Counted from the first letter of the stretch, positions 21,501-33,147 are shown. The stretch: 64,000 nucleotides of DNA from Asparagopsis taxiformis (GCA_030407315.1 JALQPE010002066.1:62001-126000); one strand, 5' to 3'. The notes: generated by a model not told the origin, from the sequence alone. Program-made: numbers and translations.

Positions 21501-24500
21501 ATGTCCGACACGCCCCCAGCATCTCCTCCTGCCCACACCACCATGCCCAATGCTACGGAAAATTGGACATTCACCACAGCACTGCCGCCTTTAGACAACA
21601 CCAACTTTTCACGTTGGAGACGCACACTCGAAGACCTCCTCACCATCAAAGACATGGAACACGTCATTGACCCCAACTTCCGCATGACCTTGGGATCAAC
21701 AGAATCACAAATTAAACAATTCAAGAAAGCCACCGCAGAAACCAGGCAGCTAATCATGACCAGCATCCCGGATCACATCACGGATCGCCTCGACCCTGAT
21801 ATTTGCGCTGAATCTCCAGCCATCATCGTCGAAGCCATCCAAACCCTTCTTACCACAGCATCCGAACATGATCAACGAAGCTTAGAGCGGGAGGCAAAGC
21901 AGCTGAAGCTCACTTCTGGAATGACCATCCATGAGTTCTTCACCCGCCACCGAGAAATACGAAAACGCATGATAAGCGCACAATATCCCCACATCAGCAA
22001 CGAAGCCACCACCATGCGATTAATCATTGACGGCCTAGCGGACCACCCGCAATTCAACGACATACCACGTCACATCCGAATAGCAGGGCTTCCTGCCACT
22101 CTCAATGAACTCCAAGCCCGACTGGAAGACATTGAGGAGATCAACAGCCAAGCAATAAGGCCAGTACAGTTCCATCCGCCCGCAAACAATCACAGACGTT
22201 ACAACCAAAGAAGGGGAGGATACCACACCGGAAGCCATCAACGTCGAAACTGGACGCCAAGGTACCGCAACGAAACCACACAGCCGAACCAACTCTTGCA
22301 ACTCGGACAACTCCTTCGATCAATCGACAACGCGAACACCACAAAACCAACTAAACAACCAAGAGGACACGCAAAGAAGGATAAAACAGGTCACCCAAGC
22401 TTTGCAAACCAATCATCCACCCTCCCCAAGCATACCTTGGACAACATCGCCGACGCAATCGGATACTCCCAAAAAACGCAGTATGAATCCAACTCAGAAA
22501 ATGACTCCGACGACTCCAGTACGTTCGTCATCGACTCCGGCGCCTCCCCTACACACGTCAACACATTACACCCCAACATGACTCCACTCCGCACCCCAAT
22601 CCCTACACAAACAGCAACGGATACTAACACATTCTCCACCCATCATGGCGATATCACGATCCAGACTGAACACGGCCACACAATTCGAGTCCCAGCAGTA
22701 TACAACAACTCCCTCAACTCGAACCTCCTCTCTGTACAATCCCTAGCGGCCCAATGCGGCGTCGTTGCTTTCGACAAAACCACCGCATACATCATCAACA
22801 CGAAAGACAATAAACCGCGTATCGTATGTACAGCACCTTTCATAAACGGTTCATACCGCCTCAAATCTCACGCCTTCTCATCTCGAACCGTCCCCATCAA
22901 AACCGCCAAACGGAAACACCAAACCCCCAGCGAACCAGGCCACACGAACAAATTCCCACAAAGACTTGGTATCTCAACACGGACCACAACTCCAAAGCCC
23001 CGCCTCCCTGAAATCCCCCAGAATGACTACGAAGGAATTACAGAAAAGGAAGCCGCATTCCACTTCTGGCACCTAGTATTCAATCATATCAACCTACGAA
23101 CCCTTCAAAAAATGGCACGCGAAGAACTCATACCCCTCCCCCCGATACTCAAACAGCCTCCTCCCAAAATAACATGCTCAGGATGTCAGCACGGAAAGAT
23201 GCGACCTAAGCCACACAAAACTACACACCACCACCACAGCGTCGGAATAGCACTCTCAAGTGACATATGCGGTCCGATATCACCAAAATCTATACACGGA
23301 AATTCTTACTTCATCACCATGGTCGACACAAAATCTCGTCATGTCACTGTGGAATTCCTCCCAAATCGCAAACAACTCCCATCAACCATGGATAAACTGA
23401 TCCGAACGGTCCAGAACCAGCACGGTTTCACACCCCAAATTCTCACCACAGACAACGCCCGCGAATACATATCCAAAGAATGCAAATCTCTCTACGATTC
23501 ACTGGGCATACAACACCGCCTCACAATTCCATACTCGCCTCAAGAAAATGGGATCGCCGAACGCATCAACTCGACGCTTATCAACGCTGCACGAGCCGCA
23601 CTATTCCACAGCAACCTGCCAATCATATTCTGGGAAGATGCCGTCCGCGATGCTGCATTTAAATACAACATCACAATGCACTCAGCCACCGGCGAACTCC
23701 CTTACACTCTCTGGCATGGCCAACCTCCTAACATCACCGACTTGCACCCATTTGGAACCATCGGCTCTATACCATCCCGTAGACCGCGATCAAAACTCGA
23801 AGGAAAGGGTATACCAGTTCAGTACATGTATGCTGAGTCCCCCAACCACCTAATGGTCCGAACATTGTCAGCATCTGAATACCACAGAGTGCGCACGACA
23901 GACTTTCACCCATATACCCCCGAACAGGACCCCGTCCGTACCCTTTCAACTGCACGGAAATCACACATACCACACCCAGACCCTACAGTCATCGGAGGCA
24001 ATACAGCAGCTCCGTGCTCCCACAAACAAGCTTGCAGATATCCGGACAGCCCGGAATGGGAAGAAGCGCACAACTTAGAACTTGAAAAGCTCGACCTAAA
24101 TAACACCATACAATGGATCCCCGACACCGACGTCCCGCCGGACACCCAAACTATCCCCATGACAATGACATACAGGTACAAACGCACAGAAAACGGGGAA
24201 ATTACAGAGCGCAAGGCTAGATGCGCCATTCGCGGCGACTTGATGAAACCAAACGTGCACTTTAACCCAAGTCACACAGCAGCCCCAATGGCTGACAAGA
24301 CAACCGTACGCCTCCTCCTCGCCGCCGCTGCCGCTGGTCCACACGCAATCGCTCACTTTGACATGACATCGGCGTATCTCCAGGAAATATATCAATTCGA
24401 CAAACCAGTATACGTGAGGCAATTCCCACAATTTAATGGCACAATGAAGCACCCCGGCAAATACGGTATACTCACCCGTAACCTCTACGGTAACCCCTCT

Positions 24501-25598
24501 GGTGGCTTCTACTACACTCAAGGCATCACCAAATTCCTGACCACCAAAGGCTACAAGCAGAGCCAACAGGACCCCTGCCTGTTCTACCAGATCAAAAACC
24601 CACAAGACTTCACCATAGTCGCAATAAGCAGCGACGACTTCTTAGTCGTCGGCTCCTCCCAGACACAAATATCCAACCTATACAAAACCCTCTCGCAGCG
24701 TTATAAAATCAAGGACCTCGGCAGGCCTACAAAATACCTGGGATGGACCATCACTTACAGAAACGACGGAATCCACATCTCAAGCCCCCAATACATACTA
24801 CAGGCCATATCTGACATGCGTCAAACCAACGCCAACCCCAGCTCTCGGCCATATGCAGACGGCCTACCCTTCCACGCCCCGGACAAAACAGACACACCCA
24901 TCCCCGAACTCACAGAAGTATATCGGGCAGTCATAGGCACCCTCAGATATGTAGCTGATTCCACACGGCCCGATATTGGCTTTTTCGTAAGCAAACTAGC
25001 TGCCGCCAACCAGTGTCCAACCAAAAGACACTGGAACCACCTCAAGCACCTAGTCAGATACCTGAAAGGCACCCTAAACAATGGCATACTATACTCAAAG
25101 TCCCCCACCAATTCAATCTCGTTGGAAACTTACACAGACGCAGACTACGCTGGAGACCGTCTAGACTCAAAATCCACAAGCGGCTCCGTCCACCTAATCA
25201 ACGGATCTCCAATCTCATGGCTCTCCATCAAACAATCCATGCAAGCCCTATCAACATGCGAAGCGGAATATATTGCTGCTGCACAAGCCGTCCAATGCAC
25301 CCAATGGCTACGCCGCATACTAGCGGAACTCCAAGCTCTACCGCGCAAACCAACTACCCTATACATCGATAACCAAGCTGCTATTGCCATAGCGAACAAC
25401 ACGGCGCCAACCCGCAAACGAAAGTTTATAGACTTGCGGCATCACTACTTGCGCGAACACATCCAAAAGGGAAATATTACCCTACAACACACCCCATCCA
25501 GCAAAATGCTTGCCGACATACTCACAAAACCCCTCCAAGGCAAGGCATTCTCAACCCTCAAAACCCTCCTTCACTTATGCGATGCACTCCACGAGTAA
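21501..25598 (+). CDS. gag-pol: Copia-B Gag-Pol polyprotein, intact (1365 aa)
   Basis: The ATG at 21501 (MSDTPPASPP) is the first in frame after the leader. Residues 1-230 are a Copia Gag core. No zinc knuckle is visible; instead an Arg/Gly/Asn-rich stretch (HRRYNQRRGGYHTGSHQRR, about 235-255) may bind RNA. Protease FVIDSGASPTHV is near residue 345. Integrase follows with its HHCC finger (HFWHLVFNH, CSGCQHGK) and DDE core (SSDICGP, TTDNAREY, QENGIAERIN). Reverse transcriptase has FDMTSAYLQ and an SSDDF catalytic box where Copia usually has YVDD. RNase H (TYTDADYAGD, CEAEY, IDNQAA) ends the protein. Gag and Pol share one frame, so the particle-to-enzyme ratio must be set some other way, for example by splicing or turnover. 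Confidence 0.95.
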   Translation: MSDTPPASPPAHTTMPNATENWTFTTALPPLDNTNFSRWRRTLEDLLTIKDMEHVIDPNFRMTLGSTESQIKQFKKATAETRQLIMTSIPDHITDRLDPDICAESPAIIVEAIQTLLTTASEHDQRSLEREAKQLKLTSGMTIHEFFTRHREIRKRMISAQYPHISNEATTMRLIIDGLADHPQFNDIPRHIRIAGLPATLNELQARLEDIEEINSQAIRPVQFHPPANNHRRYNQRRGGYHTGSHQRRNWTPRYRNETTQPNQLLQLGQLLRSIDNANTTKPTKQPRGHAKKDKTGHPSFANQSSTLPKHTLDNIADAIGYSQKTQYESNSENDSDDSSTFVIDSGASPTHVNTLHPNMTPLRTPIPTQTATDTNTFSTHHGDITIQTEHGHTIRVPAVYNNSLNSNLLSVQSLAAQCGVVAFDKTTAYIINTKDNKPRIVCTAPFINGSYRLKSHAFSSRTVPIKTAKRKHQTPSEPGHTNKFPQRLGISTRTTTPKPRLPEIPQNDYEGITEKEAAFHFWHLVFNHINLRTLQKMAREELIPLPPILKQPPPKITCSGCQHGKMRPKPHKTTHHHHSVGIALSSDICGPISPKSIHGNSYFITMVDTKSRHVTVEFLPNRKQLPSTMDKLIRTVQNQHGFTPQILTTDNAREYISKECKSLYDSLGIQHRLTIPYSPQENGIAERINSTLINAARAALFHSNLPIIFWEDAVRDAAFKYNITMHSATGELPYTLWHGQPPNITDLHPFGTIGSIPSRRPRSKLEGKGIPVQYMYAESPNHLMVRTLSASEYHRVRTTDFHPYTPEQDPVRTLSTARKSHIPHPDPTVIGGNTAAPCSHKQACRYPDSPEWEEAHNLELEKLDLNNTIQWIPDTDVPPDTQTIPMTMTYRYKRTENGEITERKARCAIRGDLMKPNVHFNPSHTAAPMADKTTVRLLLAAAAAGPHAIAHFDMTSAYLQEIYQFDKPVYVRQFPQFNGTMKHPGKYGILTRNLYGNPSGGFYYTQGITKFLTTKGYKQSQQDPCLFYQIKNPQDFTIVAISSDDFLVVGSSQTQISNLYKTLSQRYKIKDLGRPTKYLGWTITYRNDGIHISSPQYILQAISDMRQTNANPSSRPYADGLPFHAPDKTDTPIPELTEVYRAVIGTLRYVADSTRPDIGFFVSKLAAANQCPTKRHWNHLKHLVRYLKGTLNNGILYSKSPTNSISLETYTDADYAGDRLDSKSTSGSVHLINGSPISWLSIKQSMQALSTCEAEYIAAAQAVQCTQWLRRILAELQALPRKPTTLYIDNQAAIAIANNTAPTRKRKFIDLRHHYLREHIQKGNITLQHTPSSKMLADILTKPLQGKAFSTLKTLLHLCDALHE

Positions 25599-25631
25599 GA
25601 CACGAACACACGTGTGCAGCTAATCCTCCTT

Positions 25632-25713
25632 ACGAAGCGGGGGGACTGCCACTACGCTGAAAATCAGACGAAGCGGTAAAATGCTCCGCTCGGAGAATCA
25701 GCTGCCCCCTCGT
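25632..25713 (+). other. Hairpin with G-tract and LTR echo, Copia-B
   Basis: ACGA (25632-25635) plus GGGGG (25639-25643) can pair with CCCCC (25705-25709) plus TCGT (25710-25713), with a 3-nt bulge. The loop carries TGCCACTACGCT (25647-25658), identical to the first 12 nt of the LTR that starts at 25717, 70 nt downstream. The run GAAGCGGGGGGAC just before the echo looks like a polypurine primer. The real LTR is preceded by pyrimidine-rich sequence. Confidence 0.8.
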
Positions 25714-25716
25714 GCT

Positions 25717-25861
25717 TGCCACTACGCTCACTGTGCCAGTGGCATTAACCACGACAGGCTGTCAACGCACAACAGTGCGGACGCCGCCGACCTCGAGAGT
25801 CCTACTTAAGGAGCAGCAATAGTGAGAGAGGGTCAAATAAAAGGTTTTCACGGCAATATCA
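25717..25861 (+). repeat. Copia-B 3' LTR, 145 bp
   Basis: TGCCACTACG to ACGGCAATATCA, followed by AAAAC. Confidence 0.93.
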
Positions 25862-25866
25862 AAAAC

Positions 25867-26133
25867 TATGAAAGAATGCTGTCGGAAGGTAATTGGTTGT
25901 ATGGGATGGTCTACATCCGTCCTGTTGGAATGAGAAGATGAATTAGACGTCAGTACGTTGCATCGAGGAAATCAAAATTTTTTTTCGGTGTTTCTTCGAC
26001 AATCATCCAATGGCAGGAGCAGCAGCAGCAGCAGCATTAATTTAAATTTAGTAGTGCATAGTAGAGGAGGTAAGCTGTAAAGGTATAGTTGCTTACACTT
26101 TGCAGCACCAGCGAAACATGTCTCCATTACATT
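25867..26133. other. Spacer between the two inverted Copia-B elements, with a (GCA)n run
   Basis: About 267 bp with no gene. A short AGC/GCA microsatellite lies near 26017-26036. The swapped TSDs on either side imply that this segment is inverted relative to the ancestral order. Confidence 0.7.
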
Positions 26134-26138
26134 GTGGC

Positions 26139-26284
26139 TGAATATTGCCGTGAAAACCTTTTATTTGACCCTCTATCACTATTGCTGCTCCTTAAGTAGG
26201 ACTCTCGAGGTCGGCGGCGTCCGCACTGTGTGGCGTTGACAGCCTGTCTCGGATAATGCCACTGGCACAGTGAGCGTAGTGGCA
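26139..26284 (-). repeat. 3' LTR of inverted Copia-B
   Basis: 146 bp, one base longer than the intact element's LTR at the TATTCA end. Confidence 0.9.
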
Positions 26285-26341
26285 AGCACGAGGGGCCAGC
26301 TGATTCTCCGAGCGGAGCATTTTACCGCTTCGTCTGATTTT

Positions 26342-26353
26342 AGCGTAGTGGCA
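26342..26353 (-). other. LTR echo upstream of the 3' LTR of inverted Copia-B
   Basis: AGCGTAGTGGCA on plus equals TGCCACTACGCT on minus. It is preceded on minus by the G-tract and sits 69 nt before the LTR start at 26284. The two Copia-B copies share this arrangement. Confidence 0.8.
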
Positions 26354-26401
26354 GTCCCCCCGCTTCGTAAGGAGGATTAGCTGCACACGTGTGTTCGTGT
26401 C

Positions 26402-29400
26402 TTACTCGTGGAGTGCTCGCATAAGTGAAGGAGGGTTTTGAGGGTTGAGAATGCCTTGCCTTGGAGGGTTTTTGTGAGTATGTCGGCAAGCATTTTGCTG
26501 GATGGGGTGTGTTTGTAGGGTAATATTTTCCTTTTGGAACTGTGTTCGCGCAAGTAGTGATGCCGCAAGTCTATAACTTGTCGTTTGCGGGTTGGCGCCG
26601 TGTTGTTCGCTATGGCAATAGCAGCTTGGTTATCGATGTAATAGGGTAGTTGGTTTGCGCGGTAGAGCTTGGAGTTCCGCTAGTATGGCGGCGTAGCCAT
26701 TGGGTGCATTGGACGGCTTGTGCAGCAGCATATATTCGCTTCGCATGTTGATAGGGCTTGCATGGATTGTTTGATGGAGAGCCATGAGATTGGAGATCCG
26801 TGATTAGGTGGACGGAGCCGCTTGTGGATTTTGAGTCTAGACGGTCTCCAGCGTAGTCTGCGTCTGTGTAAGTTTCCAACGAGATTGAATTGGTGGGGAC
26901 TTTGTGAGTATAGTATGCCATGTTTTTAGGGTGCCTTTCAGGTATCTGACTAGGTGCTTGAGGTGGTTCCAGTGTCTTTTGGTTGGACACTGGTTGGCGG
27001 CAGCTAGTTTGCTTACGAAAAAGCCAATATCGGGCCGTGTGGAATCAGCTACATATCTGAGGGTGCCTATGACTGCCCGATATACTTCTGTGAGTTCGGG
27101 GATGGGTGTGTCTGTTTTGTCCGGGGCGTGGAAGGGTAGGCCGTCTGCATATGGCCGAGAGCTGGGGTTGGCGTTGGTTTGACGCATGTCAGATATGGCC
27201 TGTAGTATGTATTGGGGGCTTGAGATGTGGATTCCGTCGTTTCTGTAAGTGATGGTCCATCCCAGGTATTTTGTAGGCCTGCCGAGGTCCTTGATTTTAT
27301 AACGCTGCGAGAGGGTTTTGTATAGGTTGGATATTTGTGTCTGGGAGGAGCCGACGACTAAGAAGTCGTCGCTGCTTATTGCGACTATGGTGAAGTCTTG
27401 TGGGTTTTTGATCTGGTAGAACAGGCAGGGGTCCTGTTGGCTCTGCTTGTAGCCTTTGGTGGTCAGGAATTTGGTGATGCCTTGAGTGTAGTAGAAGCCA
27501 CCAGAGGGGTTACCGTAAGAGGTTACGGGTGAGTATACCGTATTTGCCGGGGTGCTTCATTGTGCCATTAAATTGTGGGAATTGCCTCACGTATACTGGT
27601 TTGTCGAATTGATATATTTCCTGGAGATACGCCGATGTCATGTCAAAGTGAGCGATTGCGTGTGGACCAGCGGCAGCGGCGGCGAGGAGGAGGCGTACGG
27701 TTGTCTTGTCAGCCATTGGGGCTGCTGTGTGACTTGGGTTAAAGTGCACGTTTGGTTTCATCAAGTCGCCGGCGAATGGCGCATCTAGCCTTGCGCTCTG
27801 TATTTCCCCGTTTTCTGTGCGTTTGTACCTGTATGTCATTGTCATGGGGATAGTTTGGTGTCCGGCGGGACGTCGGTCGCATTTTGTATGGTGTTATTTA
27901 GGTCGAGCTTTTCAAGTTCTAAGTTGTGCGCTTCTTCCATTCCGGGCTGTCCGGATATCTGCAAGCTTGTTTGTGGGAGCACGAGCTGCTGTATTGTCTC
28001 CGATGACTGTAGGGTCTGGGTGTGGTATGTGTGATTTCCGTGCAGTTGAAAGGGTACGGACGGGGTCCTGTTCGGGGGTATATGGGTGAAAGTCTGTCGT
28101 GCGCACTCTGTGGTATTCAGATGCTGACAATGTTCGGACCATTAGGTGGTTGGGGGACTCAGCATACATGTACTGAACTGGTATACCCTTTCCTTCGAGT
28201 TTTGATCGCGGTCTACGGGATGGTATAGAGCCGATGGTTCCAAATGGGTGCAAGTCGGTGATGTTAGGAGGTTGGCCATGCCAGAGAGTGTAAGGGATTC
28301 GCCGGTGGCTGAGTGCATTGTGATGTTGTATTTAAATGCAGCATCGCGGACGGCATCTTCCCAGAATATGATTGGCAGGTTGCTGTGGAATAGTGCGGCT
28401 CGTGCAGCGTTGATAAGCGTCGAGTTGATGCGTTCGGCGATCCCATTTTTCTTGAGGCGAGTATGGAATTGTGAGGCGGTGTTGTATGCCCAGTGAATCG
28501 TAGAGAGATTTGCATTCTTTGGATATGTATTCGCGGGCGTTGTCTGTGGTGAGAATTTGGGGTGTGAAACCGTGCTGGTTCTGGACCGTTCGGATCAGTT
28601 TATCCATGGTTGATGGGAGTTGTTTGCGATTTGGGAGGAATTCCACAGTGACATGACGAGATTTTGTGTCGACCATGGTGATGAAGTAAGAATTTCCGTG
28701 TATAGATTTTGGTGATATCGGACCGCATATGTCACTTGAGAGTGCTATTCCGACGCTGTGGGTGGTGGTGTGTAGTTTTGTGTGGCTTAGGTCGCATCTT
28801 TTCCGTGCTGACATCCTGAGCATGTTATTTTGGGAGGAGGCTGTTTGAGTATCGGGGGAGGGGTATGAGTTCTTCGCGTGCCATTTTTTGAAGGGTTCGT
28901 AGGTTGATATGATTGAATACTAGGTGCCAGAAGTGGAATGCGGCTTCCTTTTCTGTAATTCCTTCGTAGTCATTCTGGGGGATTTCAGGGAGGCGGGGCT
29001 TTGAGTTGTGGTCCGTGTTGAGATACCAAGTCTTTGTGGGAATTTGTTCGTGTGGCCTGGTTCGCTGGGGGTTGGTGTTTCCGTTTGGCGGTTTTGATGG
29101 GGACGGTTCGAGATGAGAAGGCGTGAGATTTGAGGCGGTATGAACCGTTTATGAAAGGTGCTGTACATACGATACGCGGTTTATTGTCTTTCGTGTTGAT
29201 GATGTATGCGGTGGTTTTGTCGAAAGCAACGACGCCGCATTGGGCCGCTAGGGATTGTCAGAGAGGAGGTTCGAGTTGAGGGAGTTGTTGTATACTGCTG
29301 GGACTCGAATTGTGTGGCCGTGTTCAGTCTGGATCGTGATATCGCCATGATGGGTGGAGAATGTGTTAGTATCCGTTGCTTGTTTGTGTAGGGATTGGGG

Positions 29401-30491
29401 TGCGGAGTGGAGTCATGTTGGGGTGTAATGTGTTGACGTGTGTAGGGGAGGCGCCGGAGTCGATGACGAACGTACTGGAGTCGTCGGAGTCATTTTCTGA
29501 GTTGGATTCATACTGCGTTTTTTGGGAGTATCCGATTGCGTCGGCGATGTTGTCCAAGGTATGCTTGGGGAGGGTGGATGATTGGTTTGCAAAGCTTGGT
29601 GACCTGTTTTATCCTTCTTTGCGTGTCCTCTTGGTTGTTTAGTTGGTTTTGTGGTGTTCGCGTTGTCGATTGATCGAAGGAGTTGTCCGAGTTGCAAGAG
29701 TTGGTTCGGCTGTGTGGTTTCGTTGCGGTACCTTGGCGTCCAGTTTCGACGTTGATGGCTTCCGGTGTGGTATCCTCCCCTTCTTTGGTTGTAACGTCTG
29801 TGATTGTTTGGCGGGCGGATGGAACTGTACTGGCCTTATTGCTTGGCTGTTGATCTCCTCAATGTCTTCCAGTCGGGCTTGGAGTTCATTGAGAGTGGCA
29901 GGAAGCCCTGCTATTCGGATGTGACGTGGTATGTCGTTGAATTGCGGGTGTCCGCTAGGCCGTCAATGATTAATCGCATGGTGGTGGCTTCGTTGCTGAT
30001 GTGGGGATATTGTGCGCTTATCATGCGTTTTCGTATTTCTCGGTGGCGGGTGAAGAACTCATGGATGGTCATTCCAGAAGTGAGCTTCAGCTGCTTTGCC
30101 TCCCGCTCTAAGCTTCGTTGATCATGTTCGGATGCTGTGGTAAGAAGGGTTTGGATGGCTTCGACGATGATGGCTGGAGATTCAGCGCAAATATCAGGGT
30201 CGAGGCGATCCGTGATGTGATCCGGGATGCTGGTCATGATTAGCTGCCTGGTTTCTGCGGTGGCTTTCTTGAATTGTTTAATTTGTGATTCTGTTGATCC
30301 AAAGGTCATGCGGAAGTTGGGGTCAATGACGTGTTCCATGTCTTTGATGGTGAGGAGGTCTTCGAGTGTGCGTCTCCAACGTGAAAAGTTGGTGTTGTCT
30401 AAAGGCGGCAGTGCTGTGGTGAATGTCCAATTTTCCGTAGCATTGGCATGGTGGTGTGGGCATGAGGAGATGCTGGGGGCGTGTCGGACAT
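26402..30491 (-). pseudogene. gag-pol: Disrupted Gag-Pol of inverted Copia-B
   Basis: From the ATG (30491) to the TAA (26402) this is 4090 nt, against 4098 nt in the intact copy, and it is broken into many frames. Pieces of Gag (to 29911), protease (DSGASPTHV, near 29450), integrase, reverse transcriptase and RNase H are all in order. Many breaks that I checked are gains or losses of one base in short homopolymers (for example CTCTTACGG for CTCTACGG, AAAAATGGG for AAAATGGG). Because substitutions are few, consensus error is as likely as genuine decay. Confidence 0.9.
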
Positions 30492-30721
30492 TGTATTGGT
30501 GCAGGGTTGACTTTCTAATACCGCGCAACGCCAGAGTTCAGACCAGATGGGGTATGTGGATCGGATGTGTAGCCTCTTGGCTCGGTTGGATAGGTTAGGG
30601 AACGTAATCTTGAGGGATGGGTGGATTGCCGGTGGCGGAGCTTAGGCTCTGACGCAGTTGGCTGGCGGAGCTGAGGCTCTACGCGGTTTGTGTTGTGTGT
30701 AGCGATAATGGGCTCATAACC

Positions 30722-30866
30722 TGATATTTCCGTGAAAACCTTTTATTTGACCCTCTCTCACTATTGCTGCTCCTTAAGTAGGACTCTCGAGGTCGGCGGC
30801 GTCCGCACTGTTGTGCGTTGACAGCCTGTCGTGGTTAATGCCACTGGCACAGTGAGCGTAGTGGCA
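30722..30866 (-). repeat. 5' LTR of inverted Copia-B
   Basis: 145 bp; the half-tRNA primer site (GGTTATGAGCCC on minus) abuts it at 30721. Confidence 0.92.
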
Positions 30867-30871
30867 GTTTT

Positions 30872-32032
30872 CTCCGCACTCCTGTAGCCAACCCCTGAAA
30901 ATGTATTCACCGCAGACGTGCCGACGCCCTTTTTCGTTCAAATCTGGTCAGAATTCTCATCTCGGATAAACGACCAAATCGACAAACCTCCCACAGCGCC
31001 AATACTCCTCCTCCCCTCGACTATTGTGAGATCATCTATTATGTTCTGGAAATAAAATGCCACAAGTTTCCCGTTTCATACAGGTGACGATATCTCAACC
31101 GATACGCCATGGCTCTGGCAAACGTTGGTTACCGCGAGCAATTACAGACGTATGCGGTCTAGAAGCGATTGCAGACAAACACTTCTGGCAGCAGAATTCC
31201 TGACATACAAATGCAACGGCAGACGGGTAGTCGCACTGCTGATTTTTTAGCATCATTTTCTCATCCCATCCAGAATTCGCTGTCAGTTCTGCTGTCGTAA
31301 CATGCTTCACAACTGACATGGAAGCGGTGAAATTATCCTGATACCGTCAGTAGCTTGCGACATTATTAACCCCAGGCGCGCGTTCTCAACGTTTCATTAT
31401 ATTCGGATGCTGTAGAATTCAAAAGTACATTCATCCCTTGACCGTTTCATAAAGCTGTGGGTAACGCCTTGCGAGTTTTTCTGTGCAGCAGCGTTGAAAA
31501 TAGAGTCCACCACAGGACAAAAAGGCTGTTGTGGCTCAGAACTTGTCCTTCAATGGTCGACGTTCCAGAAGCGAAAATTCTTAACACCGGTCATGTACGC
31601 ACGTATACTCAGTTTTCAGGGTTGTGTCACATGAGAATGTCTGACAAAAGCTTGCTGCAATGGATTCTTAATGCGGGGCATTGGGGTTCAGTCGTACACG
31701 AAGCTCCAAGCAACTGCAGAATTTTCTAGCGCAACAGAAGACGGCGGATGCCAGAATAGCTGTCCAATGCATGTGCACGCCTCAAATCATGGAAGCTTCA
31801 AAATGGGCCGCAGTGTTTGAGATATTTTGAAATGCACCAATACTATCACGTCATTGTTCGATACACGTGCACCTCAGCTCCCAGTTGGACCGAACCTGCT
31901 GGCAAAGTGCTGTTCGATTGTGCCCTTGATCCTAATTTCTGCAAAATAATTAAAGGTTGCAATTTGAAATTAATGTATTGTAGTAGTGAAGTATCTCAGT
32001 ACAGTGTTTGTGCCAACCACTAATAAACTCTT
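30872..32032. other. Intergenic, no supported gene
   Basis: Short frames only; no repeats recognised before R copy C. Confidence 0.5.
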
Positions 32033-32602
32033 TTAACATCCTTACCACTTCCGTTCTCGGCCCAGAACATCACTTAACAATTTGAGACGAAGGAATTAAA
32101 GAACGCAGTTTTACTGCAAGGTTTGCGGGAAATTCACCTGGCCAAACCTGGGGGGTAGGAGTGCTGTAGTCCTTCAGGTGTAACCCTGCCTGCGCATGTA
32201 GCAAATGGCCCCCCAGAGGTGCCCAGGGTGACTATAAATTCTACAAGGTCAGCGGGATGGAGGGAGGGTTTTCAACGGAAACGGAAGACGGATCTATGGG
32301 GGAGCGCGATGCAGTCCGGGTCGTTGGAGCTGGGAAGCGAGTCTGCTTGCTCCTTGACCTGGCGTCAGTGATCGGGTGCTGCTTGGCGATTGCCTCAGTC
32401 CTGTTATGTCGCCGTCGATAGTTTCCATTGCAGTTTCAGCCGTGATTCAATCAATCCCAGTCCAGCCCCGGTACAGGGGATGCCCCTCCAATTTTGGGTT
32501 GCGTACTGTACTCTATACAGAAAGAGTCCCCGCCAACTACTCATCGTGCCTGCACTATCGTTTTGATGTTAAAATATCTTCTGCGCGTCTTGAAATTCTA
32601 TT
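32033..32602 (-). repeat. Dispersed repeat family R, copy C (subfamily 2)
   Basis: About 570 bp, nearly identical to copy D (58901-59465) in inverted orientation and related to copies A and B at both ends and around GGATGGAGGGAGGG. CTGGGGGG and CCCCCCAG (about 32147-32216) can form a hairpin. Confidence 0.8.
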
Positions 32603-33139
32603 GGGACATTACTATCACGCTTTTCACCTATTTGGTCCATAATTCCACTCCTCAAATCCAGAAAGATGAGCACTATGATAACCGTTATATGCTGCCGAAT
32701 AGTTTTTCCACCCATCCACGTCATCGCTTACCTCGACTAGACTGGTACCTTGCCTGCTACCCATGACTTTACCAGGTCTTCACAGCACAGAATACCACAT
32801 AAGGTACGAGAAGTGCATGACATACCGGCCCGATTGAACGTATACACCCGGATTGTGGTGTATCTTGAATAGAGCAATGTCCCTCCTTGTGCTACTTCCT
32901 CCTTAAGATAGTGATATCGCACTACTGATTGACTGAATCCCGAATCAAATGATGCTAGTGGTATGGATTGCTCGACACCCATCTTGTCCGTGCTCCTATA
33001 CCCATCATTGTTCGCCTAGCTCCACCTTCCGTTTTAAGTACTGCGAGAAACAACCCAAGCTCCAGTTTTCCAATCTAACCAGACCGAACTGCCCTCATAC
33101 CAAAGTTCACCCACACTGAATTCATTCCGACCATCCTTC

Positions 33140-33147
33140 TATATAAA
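33140..33147 (+). promoter_or_regulatory. TATA box of the 878-aa gene
   Basis: TATATAAA, 141 bp upstream of the ATG at 33288. Confidence 0.6.

Larger units (their letters stand above)
21126..25861 (+). mobile_element. Ty1/Copia LTR retrotransposon 'Copia-B', intact copy
   Basis: LTRs of 145 bp (TGCCACTACGCTCACTG...TATCA) differ at one visible base. A single 1365-codon Gag-Pol frame is uninterrupted, so this is the only element in the window with coding capacity that looks complete. The left flank is GCCAC and the right flank AAAAC: they do not match each other but match, crosswise, the flanks of the inverted copy at 26139-30866. Confidence 0.94.
26139..30866 (-). mobile_element. Second Copia-B element, inverted, coding region disrupted
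   Basis: Nearly identical in DNA to 21126-25861 but on the other strand. In its own orientation it is preceded by AAAAC (plus strand GTTTT, 30867-30871) and followed by GCCAC (plus strand GTGGC, 26134-26138). LTRs are at 30722-30866 (5') and 26139-26284 (3'). Confidence 0.93.
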
